Source: Alisma plantago-aquatica
Lineage: Eukaryota > Streptophyta > Magnoliopsida > Alismatales > Alismataceae
Assembly (NCBI GenBank): GCA_963693085.1
Contig: OY856410.1
Location: forward strand, 562,577,906-562,641,905
Length of the DNA: 64,000 nt
Direction: 5' to 3'
Below are positions 37,826-49,900 of this stretch, one piece after another. Positions within the stretch are counted from its first letter, which is position 1. Each line of letters starts with the position of its first letter. The position numbers and the translations under genes are program-made. Below the pieces are notes generated by a model. It was not told the origin of the DNA. It saw only the letters and a list, made by a program, of their open reading frames with translations, and searched no databases.

Positions 37826-38490
37826 TTGGCCTAGATCTAGTCCAATCTTGAAGAGGACAACCCTTGTTGGAATATAAAATCTCTGTGCACACAGTCGTTA
37901 ATGATAAAATAGATGTTGGTTGCAACCAAGGTAAAGCAACCGTCAAGTCAAAGAAAAGGCAGTGAATAAAAACAGTAGTTGTTGTTGTAGGACAAGAGAA
38001 GTAGAACAAAGAGGGAGAAGGGAGAAATAGAAAGGGAAGAAGAAAGGAAGTAGGACATGACTATTAAAGCATCCAGACATTCTTCTTCAAGATATCTACC
38101 AATGCTCACTTTGTGAAAGGGTGTTTTCCCAAGAAAGTATGGGGTGGTAGTTTGAAGGAATCTCTCCTTAAGGTGGTAGCTTCTTATCTCCTTGTTGGCG
38201 TATTATCATAAATTTGGAGTCAAAGTCTAAGAAGAAAAATTGTATCTTTACTACTTATAGTATATTTTTTCATTGTTGGCCCCATATTTTTTTCTCACAC
38301 ATCATGAGAATTTTCTACGTAAAAATCTGATCTTTTCCTTCAATGGATTACACGGTCATTGATAAAACTTCCACATATATTTCTATTTTGTCACATCATA
38401 GTTGAATTATATATATGTGTGCATGTTCCCACCTAGAAAGATTAATAGAAATCTCACCCTCTCACTATCCTATCCTAAGTATGTGATACA
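37826..38490 (+). repeat. Copia family B 3' LTR, copy A (right edge approximate)
   Basis: The purine run AGAGGAGGAGAT directly precedes TGGTTGGCC, matching the usual GGGAGATTG junction of copia PPT and LTR. The right end is placed near GATACA at 38490 from the TG...CA rule only and could be off by tens of bases. The small minus-strand frame across 37674-38009 is incidental. Confidence 0.55.
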
Positions 38491-38795
38491 ACATGGAAGC
38501 CGTTATAATTGACATCACGTTTTATCTTAGTTGTCTCCAAAGTTCAAGAGTCTAAATATAACAAGATTGGGGGCGATAGGAGGAGAAGGGGACTATTATC
38601 TCCATAATTGATTATTTTGAGCGCTCACATGAATAATGAAAAGAAGAGTTCAATCCATAAAATTGTATAGATGAGTCGCCAGTGTTAATTTCCAGAATAG
38701 TTACGCCATTGAAAAAAAACTACTATGGCCGCAACTCATGGAACACTAGATTCAACCACTCATACCAAAAAAGACAGTAGCAATGATTGTGACAT

Positions 38796-40098
38796 AATAA
38801 TTTGTTTAAAAAAAAATTAAAATAGCACAGTCTAACTAAAATATGTATCTAAATAGTATGAAACCAATCTTATTTCCGGAACTAACCAACTTTCAGGAGA
38901 AAGTGTCAAATATTTTGGCGTTTACATTGGAAGAACACTGAAAACGCCAAACGTAATGCCGTTTTAAATGATGAGGGACCGAAACCGCCACTATTTTTGG
39001 CATTTTTAATACTTAAACAATTAATAAACCAACAATCAAGTAAATATGCCAAATTATTCCTAGCATCATGTATACACCAACTTGTTTGGCATTTTTATCA
39101 ACCAAGTTTTATCAACCAGGTTCACACATACGCAAACTAATCTGGCATTTTATTCACATCTCAATGATAACAATAAATATAACATAGGAATAAATACAGA
39201 TATTAGTCAACTTTCATATAAAGAAAAAAGAGGTACATTTAAATATGCCACAATATGAAAAGAAACACATTCTTCTACATTATCCGCAGTGAAAAAACAT
39301 CGTATACAAACAAAGAAGCTAGTATGTAGCAAAATCAACCAAAAAATATTTTAACCACATATAGTTCTTTTATAAGTAAAGTGCTAGAAAAATTGATGCA
39401 TACCTGACGTCACTTACATCCTCTACCTCGGGTTCGTGAACCTGAAGAACGCTCTAAGCTTGGAGAAGGCTCAATTGGACTCAAAATGTGTCTGAGGGTT
39501 AATTTAGTTCAATCTTATTGGTTCGATCTCATTGGTTCGACCTGATACACTCATACCACCACTCCTTCCAAGTAGGCATGCACATGCATCTCATCAGACA
39601 CCCTTGAGTTCAATTGAGCCTTCTTCACACTCAGAGAGTTCTTCAGGTCCATGAACCCGAGGTAGAGGAAGTAAGCGACGTTAGATATGCATCAATTTTT
39701 CTAGCACTTTACCTATAAAAGAACTATATGTGGTTAAATTATTATTTTTTTATTTTGATTACAGGGTTGAATTTGCTACATGCTAGCTTCTTTGTTTCTG
39801 TAGAATGTTTTGCCACTGCGGATAGTGTAGAAGAATGTGTTCTTCTTTTCATATTGTGGCTTATTTAAATGTACCTCTTTTATGAAACTTGACAAATATC
39901 TTTATCCATTTCTATGCTATTTTTATTGTTATCATTGAGATGTGAATAAAACGCCACATTAGTTGGCTTTATGTGTGCACCTGGTTGATAAAAATGCCAA
40001 ACGTGTTGGCGTATATATGATGCTAGGGATAAAACGCTAATGTATTTGGTGTATTTACTTGATTGTTGGTTTATTAATTGTTTAAGTATTAAAAATGC
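38796..40098. mobile_element. Giant foldback (long inverted repeat) element, copy A, right arm truncated
   Basis: The left arm 38796-39496 and right arm 39593-40098 are inverted copies, separated by a loop of about 96 bp (39497-39592). Examples: AACTATATGTGG at the right corresponds to CCACATATAGTT at the left, and GTTCATGAACCCGAGGTAG to CTACCTCGGGTTCGTGAAC. The arms contain repeated GCCAAA / TTTGGCG motifs. The right arm stops about 190 bp short of the end seen in copy B. It has no coding sequence. Transcription through it would give a hairpin of several hundred base pairs. Confidence 0.85.
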
Positions 40099-40184
40099 TC
40101 TTATTTACCTCTTGTGTCTATTTGAAGAATATTCCCAATGAGTCTCTTATTTACCTCTTGCTTTATGTGATTACATGTTGATTG

Positions 40185-40189
<5 letters not shown>

Positions 40190-40252
<63 letters not shown>
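40190..40252. repeat. (AT)n microsatellite, about 62 bp
   Basis: Uninterrupted TA dinucleotides. The run sits at the left edge of a copia pol fragment. Confidence 0.95.
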
Positions 40253-40256
<4 letters not shown>

Positions 40257-40475
40257 CCACAGGATGAAGTGCAATTCACCTTATAAAAGATCAAATGTTT
40301 CATAAGAGAACAAAGCACACTGATGTCAAATATCACTTTATTAGAGAAGTGATAGTGCATGGACACATTTAAGTGAACAAGGTTTTCAGTAAATAAATTT
40401 TGCTGACATGTTGACCAAGTCATTGCCAGTTTCTAAGTTCAGACACTACCTGGACCTGTAGTGATGCCTGACATG
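40253..40475 (+). pseudogene. Ty1/copia family C pol 3'-end fragment
   Basis: The plus strand reads the RNase H tail typical of copia: Y-H-F-I-R-E followed by F-A-D-M-L-T-K-S-L-P (the widespread A-D-I-F-T-K-P-L-P motif) near 40400-40430, with an in-frame stop and a shift between them. It is a third copia lineage distinct from A and B. No LTR could be assigned. Confidence 0.65.
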
Positions 40476-40894
40476 TGTTTATCATGCGTTAAACAGAAGT
40501 GAACATATTGAAGTAATATACGCCTTGTGAGGCCCGAGTCGAACTCAGAGAAACTTGAATTTCAGTAGACTACTACTAACTGGTTGCGATCAGCTAAACC
40601 GATTAAAAGAGTTGATTGGTTTTAAAAAACAAAATAAAATAACGTGAAAATAAAGCGAGTGATGATTAAATGTTGGTTTAATCAATGAGGATGCACTAGT
40701 ATGGGAATAGTATGTAGCGTCAATTTTTTTAAGCCTATAATGTCACTTTTTAACCGACTCCTAAGTGGCTGCCGCTATAGAATTTGACCTATAGGGTCAC
40801 TTTTTTTAACCAAAGAAAACCGACCTAATAGGCTGTAAAAATGAGAAAGAAAATGTGGCCAAGATTGTAAGGTCGGTTATCAATCTCAATCTTT

Positions 40895-41200
40895 AGACCT
40901 GTAGCATCCGCTTTCTTAAAAAACTGACCTTAGAGGTTCTCTAAGGTCGGTTTTTTAAGAAAACCGATGCTACAGGTCTACAGATTGAGCTTGACAATCT
41001 GTAGACCTGTAGCATCGATTTTCTTAAAAAATTGACCTTAGAGGTTCACTCTAAGGTCGGTTATTTAAGAAAACCGATGCTATAGGTCTGCAGACTGAGC
41101 TTGATACTCTGTAGACCTATAGCATCGGTTTTCTTAAAAAATTGACCTTAGAGTGAACCTCTAAGGTCGAGTTTTTTAAGAAAACTGATGCTACAGGTCT
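40895..41200. repeat. CACTA subterminal array of nested palindromes (3 units, about 110-bp period)
   Basis: Three palindromic units at about 40895-40979, 41005-41089 and 41115-41200. Each runs from GACCTGTAGCATCG through TTCTTAAAAAA and CTTAGAGGTT to the reverse complement ending CGATGCTACAGGTC. The linkers between units are themselves palindromic (CAGATTG ... CAATCTG). Such repeats are transposase-binding sites in CACTA elements. Confidence 0.8.
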
Positions 41201-41209
41201 ATAAATTGT

Positions 41210-41375
41210 AACCACACACGGTTGTGCTAGCATATCCCAACACAGCCATGCTGCACATCATGACTGTGGTACCAGAAGACAACATAACCGTGCTACACAG
41301 CACGACCGTTCTACCAGAAGCCAACACGGCTGTGCTAAGTGGCATGGCCGGAATACCTACAAGGTCAGTTTTCTA
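41210..41375. repeat. Short tandem motif cluster, CACGGCTGTGC-like
   Basis: Repeated degenerate copies of an ACACGGTTGTGCT / CACGGCTGTGC motif spaced 30-60 bp, next to the palindrome array. A similar pair of motifs occurs at 59300-59380 inside an LTR-like region. Confidence 0.5.
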
Positions 41376-41666
41376 AAATAACCGACACTAGAAGTTGCAT
41401 TGTTTTTTAAATTTTGTAAAAACAGAAATATAACGGAAGAATAAGAAGAACCATGATATGGGAGAGGGGAGCGTTGATGTTCAACCGTCACTATTTCAAA
41501 CCACACATTCATAACAAAAATGATTCATATATTTAGTTGAGTTACACATAATCACATCATAATTTACAAAATGATAGATTACAAGTCTGAGATGATATTA
41601 AATGTCAGATACAAAAGTAAATATGAAAGAGTACTAAAACCACATACATAAATGGAGCTGACATAT

Positions 41667-43274
41667 TTAATCCAATGCTATATTGACTTCATTTAGAAAA
41701 GCATCTGACCACTCTTCTCAGAATTCATGTAAGTCCTCAAGTGTGTAAGGCTGAGTTGTAAAGATCTGTAATAGAAAATGCACATGCTAATATTTTATAA
41801 AATGACTAAAATCATTTAAAAATTTATGATGTTATTCTATATTACCTGATCTATAGTCTGAATGTCATATGATGCTTGTTTGATAATAGCTTGCATATAT
41901 TTCATTACATAGTAGCCACAAGCCCAATCATTATTTTGTATAGGACACTACAAATAACAAATTATACTTAATGTTAGTAAACTACTATAAACAGGAGTTG
42001 AGATAAGAATATAACAGTTGACATATAAGAGTTGAGAATTAATACATATAAGACTAAGCAGTTGTCAAAGTAGCTACCTTGACATTTTTCAAAGTCAGTC
42101 TTTAATTTTGTGGGTATTTGTCCTCCACCTTCACGAAAAGCCTTTATACCCCTATCAAATAAACGATAGTTGATAAAATAGAAATTTTAAATAGAAATAT
42201 CATGTTGAAGCATTGACTAAATTTATACTTACTCCATAGTTGGCAATTTCAATTTGTGGCCCCTTGTTGTTATTCGCATTGGGTCAAGATAATAGAGAGT
42301 CATCAATTTTTGGACAACCACCAATAATTCCCAATGTCTAGCTCTGAGTAAGAATAAAAAAACATTAAAATAAAGAAATTTATTCATTATTAAAATTATA
42401 CTAAATAATAATACTTATTAGACATTAAAAGGAATTAGGATAATGTCCTTCCCCACACTCGCAAAATATTTGAATGCAATATAGAAGTATTCATTGACAT
42501 CCTCAATGTGTGTCTCCACTTGACTAGTGATTGAAGGAACTAAGAATCCAACATTCCTTATATCAAAGTTTATCGTCTCGGTATATAAATGGTTGTAAAA
42601 CATTTTTAATCATTTCATATATTAGAAATAAGCTAAAAATGTATATTGGAGTTTTCTATATTGATGAATCCTTACCTTATCCATACTTCTAATATCGAAG
42701 TATTTAGCCAATCATACTGGAACAAATCTTTAATATCATCAAGAAAAATAAAATTCTCAAAGTCCCTCCCAGTTGCATCTTCTGTTAAATTGACCAACAT
42801 ATGTGATCCTGAGCTTTGGTTGGCTAAGTATCGACACAAACATTTACATTTGCTTCCCAATTCGTCAAGTGTAGCTTTGGGAATGAAATATGGCTTGGGC
42901 ATAGGAGGACGACTAGTAGAATTTTTACTTTTTGGTTTACAAACCTGTTAATTAAATTACATACTTATATTACACAAGTTCATATATGTAGTCAAATATA
43001 AAAAACATAGTAGATTTCAGATATATACCTTTTCATTGATAACCAAGTGTCTAGGCCAACCCACCATAGCACCCTGAACTTCTTCAACTGTACTATATTC
43101 AAGATTAGGTATGGGTAGGGGTTTGTCTCCCATTCCGTCATACACAAGATGGATGGACACATGACAAATGTCATCAGTAATTTGTTGGCAATGCAATATA
43201 CCACCAAGGTTGTATACCTTGCCCGCTGCCACAACATTATATTCTAAAACCTCCACTACAAGTTTACAGTTCAT
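41667..43274 (-). pseudogene. ULP1-like (C48) cysteine peptidase relic of a CACTA element, exon pieces
   Basis: Minus-strand exon-like blocks separated by GT-AG gaps. 43017-43274 (V-V-A-A-G-K-V, L-P-I-P, W-P-R-H-L-V) and 42672-42902 (F-L-D-D-I-K-D-L-F, I-L-E-V-W-I-R) match proteins carried by plant CACTA elements. 42421-42600 ends K-D-I-I-L-I-P-F-N. 42236-42344 has H-W-E-L-L-V-V-V and Y-L-D-P (catalytic His and Asp). About 42079-42151 carries G-I-K-A-F-R-E. 41846-41947 has Q-N-N-D-W-A-C-G-Y-Y (oxyanion Gln and catalytic Cys). 41667-41765 ends the protein. ULP1-type peptidases cleave SUMO-like modifiers; the role in CACTA elements is unclear. At least two breaks are visible: a stop right after P-F-N and a TGA in the last block (E-F-stop-E). 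Confidence 0.75.
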
Positions 43275-43335
43275 ACCAACCTAGAATTGAAATAGTATAA
43301 GTTATATACGAAGCAGTAAACCAGATACCTATTAC

Positions 43336-43337
<2 letters not shown>

Positions 43338-43399
<62 letters not shown>
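43338..43399. repeat. (TA)n microsatellite, about 62 bp
   Basis: Uninterrupted TA run inside the truncated CACTA coding region, breaking a minus-strand frame. Confidence 0.95.
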
Positions 43400-43402
<3 letters not shown>

Positions 43403-43579
43403 CTTTCTAGGCATACCTTTCCAACAAGTACATCTCTAGGGAATTCTAGGAATACTACACACAACATGGCATATGACATGAGAGGACATATCCCGCCACA
43501 AAAAAGCATAATGGTACAACTAAGAGGATGAAATGTACAATAGTATAGAAATCCAGATGCATGTTGAAGACTACACAGT

Positions 43580-45806
43580 TACCTAAGACATTTTTTTGGA
43601 AAGGCAGTAAGTAGTACTTCCTATTTTGCTAATCGATCACCATTAGTTCCTTTGGGGTTTAAGATACCTGGGAAAGTATTGACATGCAAGGATGCATCTT
43701 ATGCTCATCTACGGGTATACGGGTCAAGGCATATACACATGATCAAAAGGAGAAGAGTGTAAATATGGATGATAAAGTGGTTCCATGTATATTCCTTGGC
43801 TATGGAGATCAGTAATTTGGCTACATGTTAAGCAGTCATGTAAAAAAGACCATGAGAAGACACAGAGATGTGACATTCTATGAGAGTCAAACAGTTATAG
43901 AGCCTGATATTGATGATTCAGAGGCTACATGATCAGGTGAAAGTTCTTCTTATGATGAGTATGATGATACTTCAACTCCTTCACATGTGGAGTCTTTGGA
44001 TGATAAAGAACAACAACATGATCACCCCTAAACGGCATAGTGAAAGCACATTAAGTATTCCTATTCTAGATGTACAGTTGAGTGATTTAGAATCACAGTT
44101 AGATACTTCTAGGTAGGGGGAGCAAGGTCATCACATGAAAGAGTCCTTAAAGAAACAATTGAGTAGGTATGATGGAGTTTGTCATCCTTCATCAATATAT
44201 CCAACATCTCAGTATATTCTACTTACTGTTAAGAGGGAGCTAAAAAGTTTTAGGAGCACATACTCATAGAGACAGAGCATAGTGGCATCAAGCAATGTAG
44301 AATGAGATGTGTTTCTTTATAGAAGAATGATAGATATGAGCTTGTAGTGCTTCCCAAGGGTCACATGTCACTAAAGAATAAGTGGGACTATAGGATGAAT
44401 AAAGATGACAGTAATAAGGATATCAGATAGAAAGCCAAACTAGTTGTCAAGGGTTTTAGTCAAAGACCAAGGGTGGATTTTGATGAGATATTTTCCCATT
44501 GTGAAGATGATTTCTATTATATTTGTTCTAAGATTGGTTGCTAGCCTAGATCTGGATCTTGAGTAGATGGATGTGGGGACAACATTTCTTCATGGTGACC
44601 CTAGCAGAGGAGATCACATGGAGCATCCAGAAGGATTAAAAGTCAAGGGAAAGATCATTTAGTTTATAGATTAAAGAAGAGCTTGTATGGTTTGAAACAA
44701 GATCCCAGACAGTGGTATATGAAGTTTGACTATCCATACAGAGTCACTAGTACCAAAAGACAAATGCAGATCCATGTGTCTACATTAAGGGATTTTCTAA
44801 TGCCAAGCTTATTATTCTTCTACTCTATGTGGATGACATGTTGATAGTGGGACATGATTCTAGATTGATTAAAAAACTAAAAATAGAGTTTTCCAAATCC
44901 TTTACGAAAAAGTATTTGGGATCAACATGAATGATTTTAAAGATGCAACACCAGACATGAAGCATTGGAGCTTGTCATTGTCACATCATAGCTATGTTGA
45001 AAGTAGTTTAGCATCAGTAATTCTAAAGTCATGAGTACTCCATTTCAAGCTACTAAGTAAGAAGTTATGCCCACAAACTCATGATGAGAAGGAGGATATG
45101 ATCAAGATTACCCATTGTTCTATTGTGGGGAGTTCGATGTATACAATAGTGTGTACTTGTCCTAATATTTCTCATGTAGTTGGTGTTGTGAGAAGGTTTC
45201 TCTCAAACCCTGGGAAAGATCACTAGGATGCAGTCAAGTGGATCTTCAGATACTTATGAGGCACTACCAACATGTGTTTGATGTTTGGTGATTCTAAACC
45301 AGTTCTAGAGGGCTCCATTGACGTTGTCATGGAAGATGACATTGATCAAGAAGTCTACCTCTAGGTATGTTTTGACTTTTATAAGGAGATCCATATATTA
45401 GCAATCCAGGTTGCAAAAGTGTGTTGTGCTTTCTATGGAAGAGACAGATGTAGCAGTCGAAGTAGAAAAGGAAATACTCTAGGTTGTGAAATTTTTGGGC
45501 AAGCTAAGTATGAATGACGTTGATCTGACTATTTTCTGTAATAGTCAAAGTGTTATTGACTTGAGAAAGAGTACAATGCAATGCACAGATAAAGCACATT
45601 CATGTGAGACATCATTGACTTTGTGATATGATGAATAAGAAATTTTTGACACTAAAGAAAATTCATACTGAGAAGAATTCTCTTAATATGATGACCAAGG
45701 TGGTAACATAAGATAAGGCAGAGATCTACAAAGAACTCAGCGACATAGATTCCCAGTGATGGTTCTATGATGACAAACTCCTTCTTGGGCCGGAGGAGGA
45801 GATTGG
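43580..45806 (+). pseudogene. Ty1/copia family B pol fragment, copy B (integrase C-terminus, RT, RNase H)
   Basis: Starts within integrase: K-T-F-F-W near 43585, then S-P-L-V-P-L-G-F-K, V-P-C-I-F-L-G-Y-G (near 43780) and R-D-V-T-F-Y-E (near 43870). An acidic linker follows, then RT from L-V-V-K-G-F-S-Q at 44440 with Y-G-L-K-Q-D-P-R-Q-W-Y and Y-V-D-D at 44826-44837. From 44439 it is nearly identical to copy A at 36458 onward. Stops and shifts are mostly shared with copy A, so it was dead before duplication. Confidence 0.82.
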
Positions 45807-46470
45807 TTGGCCTAGCTCTAGTCCAATCTTGAAGAAGACAACCCTTGTTGGAATATAAAATCACTATGCACACAGTCGTTAATGATAAAATAGATGTTGG
45901 TTGCAATCAAGGCAAAGCAGCCGTCAAGTCAAAGAAAAGGCAGTGAAGAAAAAAAGTGGTTGTTGTTGTAGGATAAGAGAAGTAGAACAAAGAGGGAGAA
46001 GGGAGATATATGAAAGGGAAGAAGAAAGGAAGTAGGACATGACTATTAAAGCATCCATACGTTCTTCTTCAAGATATCTACCAATGCTCACTTTGTGAAA
46101 GGGTGTTTTCCCAAGAAAGTCTGGGGTGGTAGTTTGAAGGAATCTCTTCTTAAGGTGGTAGCTTCTTATCTCCTTGTTGGCATATTATCATAAATTTGGA
46201 GTCAAAGTCTAAGAAGAAAAATTGTATCTTTACTACTTATAGTATATTTTTTCATTGTTGGCCCCATATTTTTTTTTCACACGTGAGAATTTTCTACGTA
46301 AAAATCTGATCTTTTCCTTTAATGGATTACACGGTCATTGATAAAACTTCCACATATATTTCTATTTTGTCACATCATAGTTGAATAATATATGTGTGCA
46401 TGTTCCCACCTAGAAAGATTAATGGAAATCTCACCCTCTCACTATCCTATCCTAAGTATGTGATACAACA
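45807..46470 (+). repeat. Copia family B 3' LTR, copy B (right edge approximate)
   Basis: Preceded by GGAGGAGGAGAT and starting TGGTTGGCC, as in copy A, then colinear with 37826-38490 with few differences. The minus-strand frame at 45652-45906 is the shadow seen in copy A as well. Confidence 0.55.
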
Positions 46471-46750
46471 TGGAAGCCGTTATAGTTGACATCACGTTTT
46501 ATCTTAGTTGTCTCCAAAGTTGAAGACTCTAAATATAACAAGATTGGGGGCGATAGGAGGAGAAGGGGACTATTATCTCCATAATTGATTATTTTTAGCG
46601 CTCACATGAATACTGTAAAGAAGAGTTCAATCCATAAAATTTTATAGACGAGTCGCCAGTGTTAATTTCCAGAATAGTTACGCCATTGAAAAAAAACTAC
46701 TATGGCCGCAACTCATGGAACACTAGATTCGACCACTGATACCAAGAGCG

Positions 46751-46960
46751 ACAGTAGCAATGATTGTGACAGAATAATTTGTTTTATAAAAACCAAAATA
46801 CCACAGCCTAACTAAAATATGTATCTGAATAGTATGAAACCAATCGTATTTCCGGACAGTAGCAATGATTGCGACAGAATAATTTGTTTAAAAAAAACCA
46901 AAATACCATAGCCTAACTAAAATATGTATCTGAATAGTATGAAACCAATCTTATTTCCGA
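46751..46960. repeat. Tandem duplication of the foldback outer end (about 100-bp unit, two copies)
   Basis: The block starting GACAGTAGCAATGATTG and ending CAATCGTATTTCCG occurs twice in a row (about 46750-46855 and 46856-46960). Copy A of the segment carries it once. Confidence 0.75.
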
Positions 46961-49900
46961 AACTAGTCAACTTTCAGGAGAAAGTGCCAAATATTTTGGC
47001 ATTTACATTGGAAGAACATTGAAAACGCCAAACGTAATGCCGTTTTAAATGATGAGGGACTGAAACTGCCACTATTTTTGGCATTTTTAATACTTAAACA
47101 ATTAATAAACCAACAATCAAGTAAATACGCCAAATTATTCCCAGCATCATGTATACGCCAACTAGTTTGGCATTTTTATCAACCAGGTTCACACATCACT
47201 ACAACAAATCTAGTATTTGTCGGCATTTTATTCCGGCATAATTTAAGTTAGGTGTCGCAAATTAGATTTTCCCATTCCATTAAGTGCGCCCCTTATACCC
47301 CGCCCAATCCCTCCCACCGTGTCCCACGCGCGCACTCACATCTATTTTCAGAGAAACAACAAAAAGAAAAAATAGGGGTGAATGCTTCCATCTGATCGAC
47401 TGCGCTCCCTCCCATCGTCTCCCTATCCTAGGTTACGCTAGTAAAGTCCTGGCATCCATTGACTTGCTCTGCGTGCTCTCCTCTGCTAGGATTTTAATCC
47501 GTGGAGACGGAGTCCTCTCCTTTAGCGCTGTCTCTCCCTCCCGAAGACTTTAATCGGCAAAGACAGAACCCTCACCATCGACGCCTTCTCACAGTTGGGG
47601 ATGCTGACGTCTTGGTAATCCCTTGGCCTGTCGCACGCTTGCTTCTGTAGCTGACGGTGATATTGATCTTCTCACGGAAGGCACACTTAATTCTTGATTT
47701 ATGGCATTCTCGATTTCCATCTATCAGCAGCGCAACCTCTATATTTACCTCTATTAACTGTGCTTCGTTTGGGTTTCCCTCTGTTGGCGGCATTTTGGAT
47801 TTTCCTTACCTCTTGCCCTGCCACAATTCCACTGCCAAATTAAGATCTCGTGGTGACCAGATATCAAAGACGATCTGCAATTACGGTGGCTTGAGTTGAG
47901 GTGAGTTCTTTCCTATTAATCGTTCCCTAATTTGCCATGATCATCCTGAAATTCTATAATTTCTGCCGAATCGTTTCCATTCCATCGAACCATGCCTCCT
48001 CTGTTCCTTTTCTCTCTTGTCAAACCCAACGCTAGAGAGAGGAAGAAATCTATCACAACAGTAGCACATTGAAGAGGCTTTCTCGCAACACCCTCACCCT
48101 GCCACACCATGACATCTGCGTTTGTACCTTGAAAAAGAAATGTTAGTTTATGAAGCAATCCTATTCATTGGCAACTGGTAAAGTAAACTATATCTATAGT
48201 GCTTTACATTTGCAACGAACGATACATATTAATCTATAGACAAGAAGCATATGCAAGGAAAAGCAAGATTACTGAATTATATACAATTTTAAGTATACAT
48301 GCCACTTACGAAATTATGAAAAAGACTGTACATGCAAAAAAATGTGTGGGTTCGTATCTACAATTTTTTTTTTGAATAACATGTAGGATCTAATTATAAT
48401 AATATTAGTCATGTCAAAAAATTTCATTACTTGTGAATCATATGAACTTTACCACATTTGATGTCTTTTCTTTACAAGATATGTATATCGTAACAAGAAA
48501 ATGCCTTTTAATGCTACATAAAAGCCATAAATCTATTTTTCTGTGGCTAGTATTGCTTTTTCCGAAGATATGCAGTGTGCACTCTCTATAGTTGTGATGA
48601 ATAACAAGTTGTCAAATTCTTTTCTAGTTTCCTTGATTATTTAATTGAAATTTAGGAAGTGAGCAACAAATATAAATCAGTTGTATCAAATTGCAGTGCG
48701 GCAATTGTCAATAATTATGCTATTCTTCTTCATGCATGTAGTTGATACATGGTATTAGTTTTGCTACCTGGATAGTGTTGCCTCTACCCACCATCCATCC
48801 ACTGCGATGGAAAGCTGTTGTTTAGGTACTGGAGTTGTTAACACAAACGAGTTCTTCACATGATCGAACTCAACACATGATCAAATCATGGGAGTTGGTA
48901 AAATAAATTGGGTGGTGTGCGGTCTTTTTCATTTTTCCTATCATAAATGTCAAGAAATGTTATTCATCCCCTTATTCGGTAGTAATGTTTTATATAAAAA
49001 ATTTTACATATACATACTTCTACAACTGAAAACATATACAGATTTGAAAGTAAATAAAATAAGACAAAAAGTACACAAAAACATACAATCTAGTCCATAT
49101 GAATATGACATAAATACACACAAAATATACGACCATTGGGTAGTTATGCGGCGCTCAAGGGAACTTACACCTAATATGTATTGGGGCTCTGCTTAATCAT
49201 TCTTCAAAGTTAGGCATGTTTATCCGGAATTTTAGTAAGCAGTGTCGTACTTCAATTACCGCTATTTAGTTAACTACCATCAGCCCAATGGGCGCCAAAG
49301 TTAGGCTCCACATATTAATATAGTTAAGCCTTAATTCTATTTTTTTCTATTTCGAAAAAGAAAATATATCAATCCATTATCTCGTCTTCTCCTTCCGTTT
49401 CTGGGAAATGCATACGCCAACTAATCTGGCGTTTTATTCACATCTCAATGCTACCAATAAATATAACACAGAAATAAATAAAGATATTAGTCAACTTTCA
49501 TACAAAGAAAAGAGGTACATTTAAATATGCCACAATATGACAAGAAAATACATTCTTCTACATTATCCGTAATGACAAAACATCATAAACAAACAAAGAA
49601 GCTAGTATGTAGCAAAATCAACAAAAAAATAATTTAACCACATATAGTTCTTTTATAAGTAAAGTGTTAGAAAAATTGATGCATACCTGACGTCACTTAC
49701 TTCCTCTACCTCGGGTTCGTGGACCTGAAGAATGCTCTGAGCTTGCAGAAGGCTCAATTGGACTCAAGCGTGTCTAAGGGTTAATTTAGTTCAATCTTAT
49801 TGGTTCAATTTCATTGGTTCGACCTCATACACTCATACCACCACTCCTTCCAAGTAGGCATGCACATGCATCTCATCAGACATGCTTGAGTTCAATTGAT

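Larger units (their letters stand above)
40694..43540 (-). mobile_element. CACTA (En/Spm) transposon, 3' part, truncated
   Basis: Begins CACTAGTATGGGAATAG, a CACTA-type terminus. It is followed by a dense subterminal array of palindromic AAGGTCGG-type repeats (to about 41400) and then coding relics on the minus strand that match plant CACTA open reading frames: a conserved W-P-R-H-L-V block and a ULP1-like cysteine peptidase. The transposase (TNP2) part and the other terminus are missing; the element is cut off around the TA microsatellite and copia family B near 43.54 kb. The right edge is approximate. Confidence 0.75.

Noticed and set aside
42646..42951. 101-residue plus-strand frame
   Set aside because: Antisense to the CACTA ULP1-associated exon block; no independent support.
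47284..47553. 89-residue plus-strand frame as a possible gene
   Set aside because: No known domain, a leader-like pyrimidine-rich context and a location inside a transposon insertion; kept only as a possible captured exon.
47197..49410. Helitron interpretation of the 2.2-kb insertion
   Set aside because: No CTRR end or 3' hairpin, and the flanking CAT duplication argues against a Helitron, which makes none.
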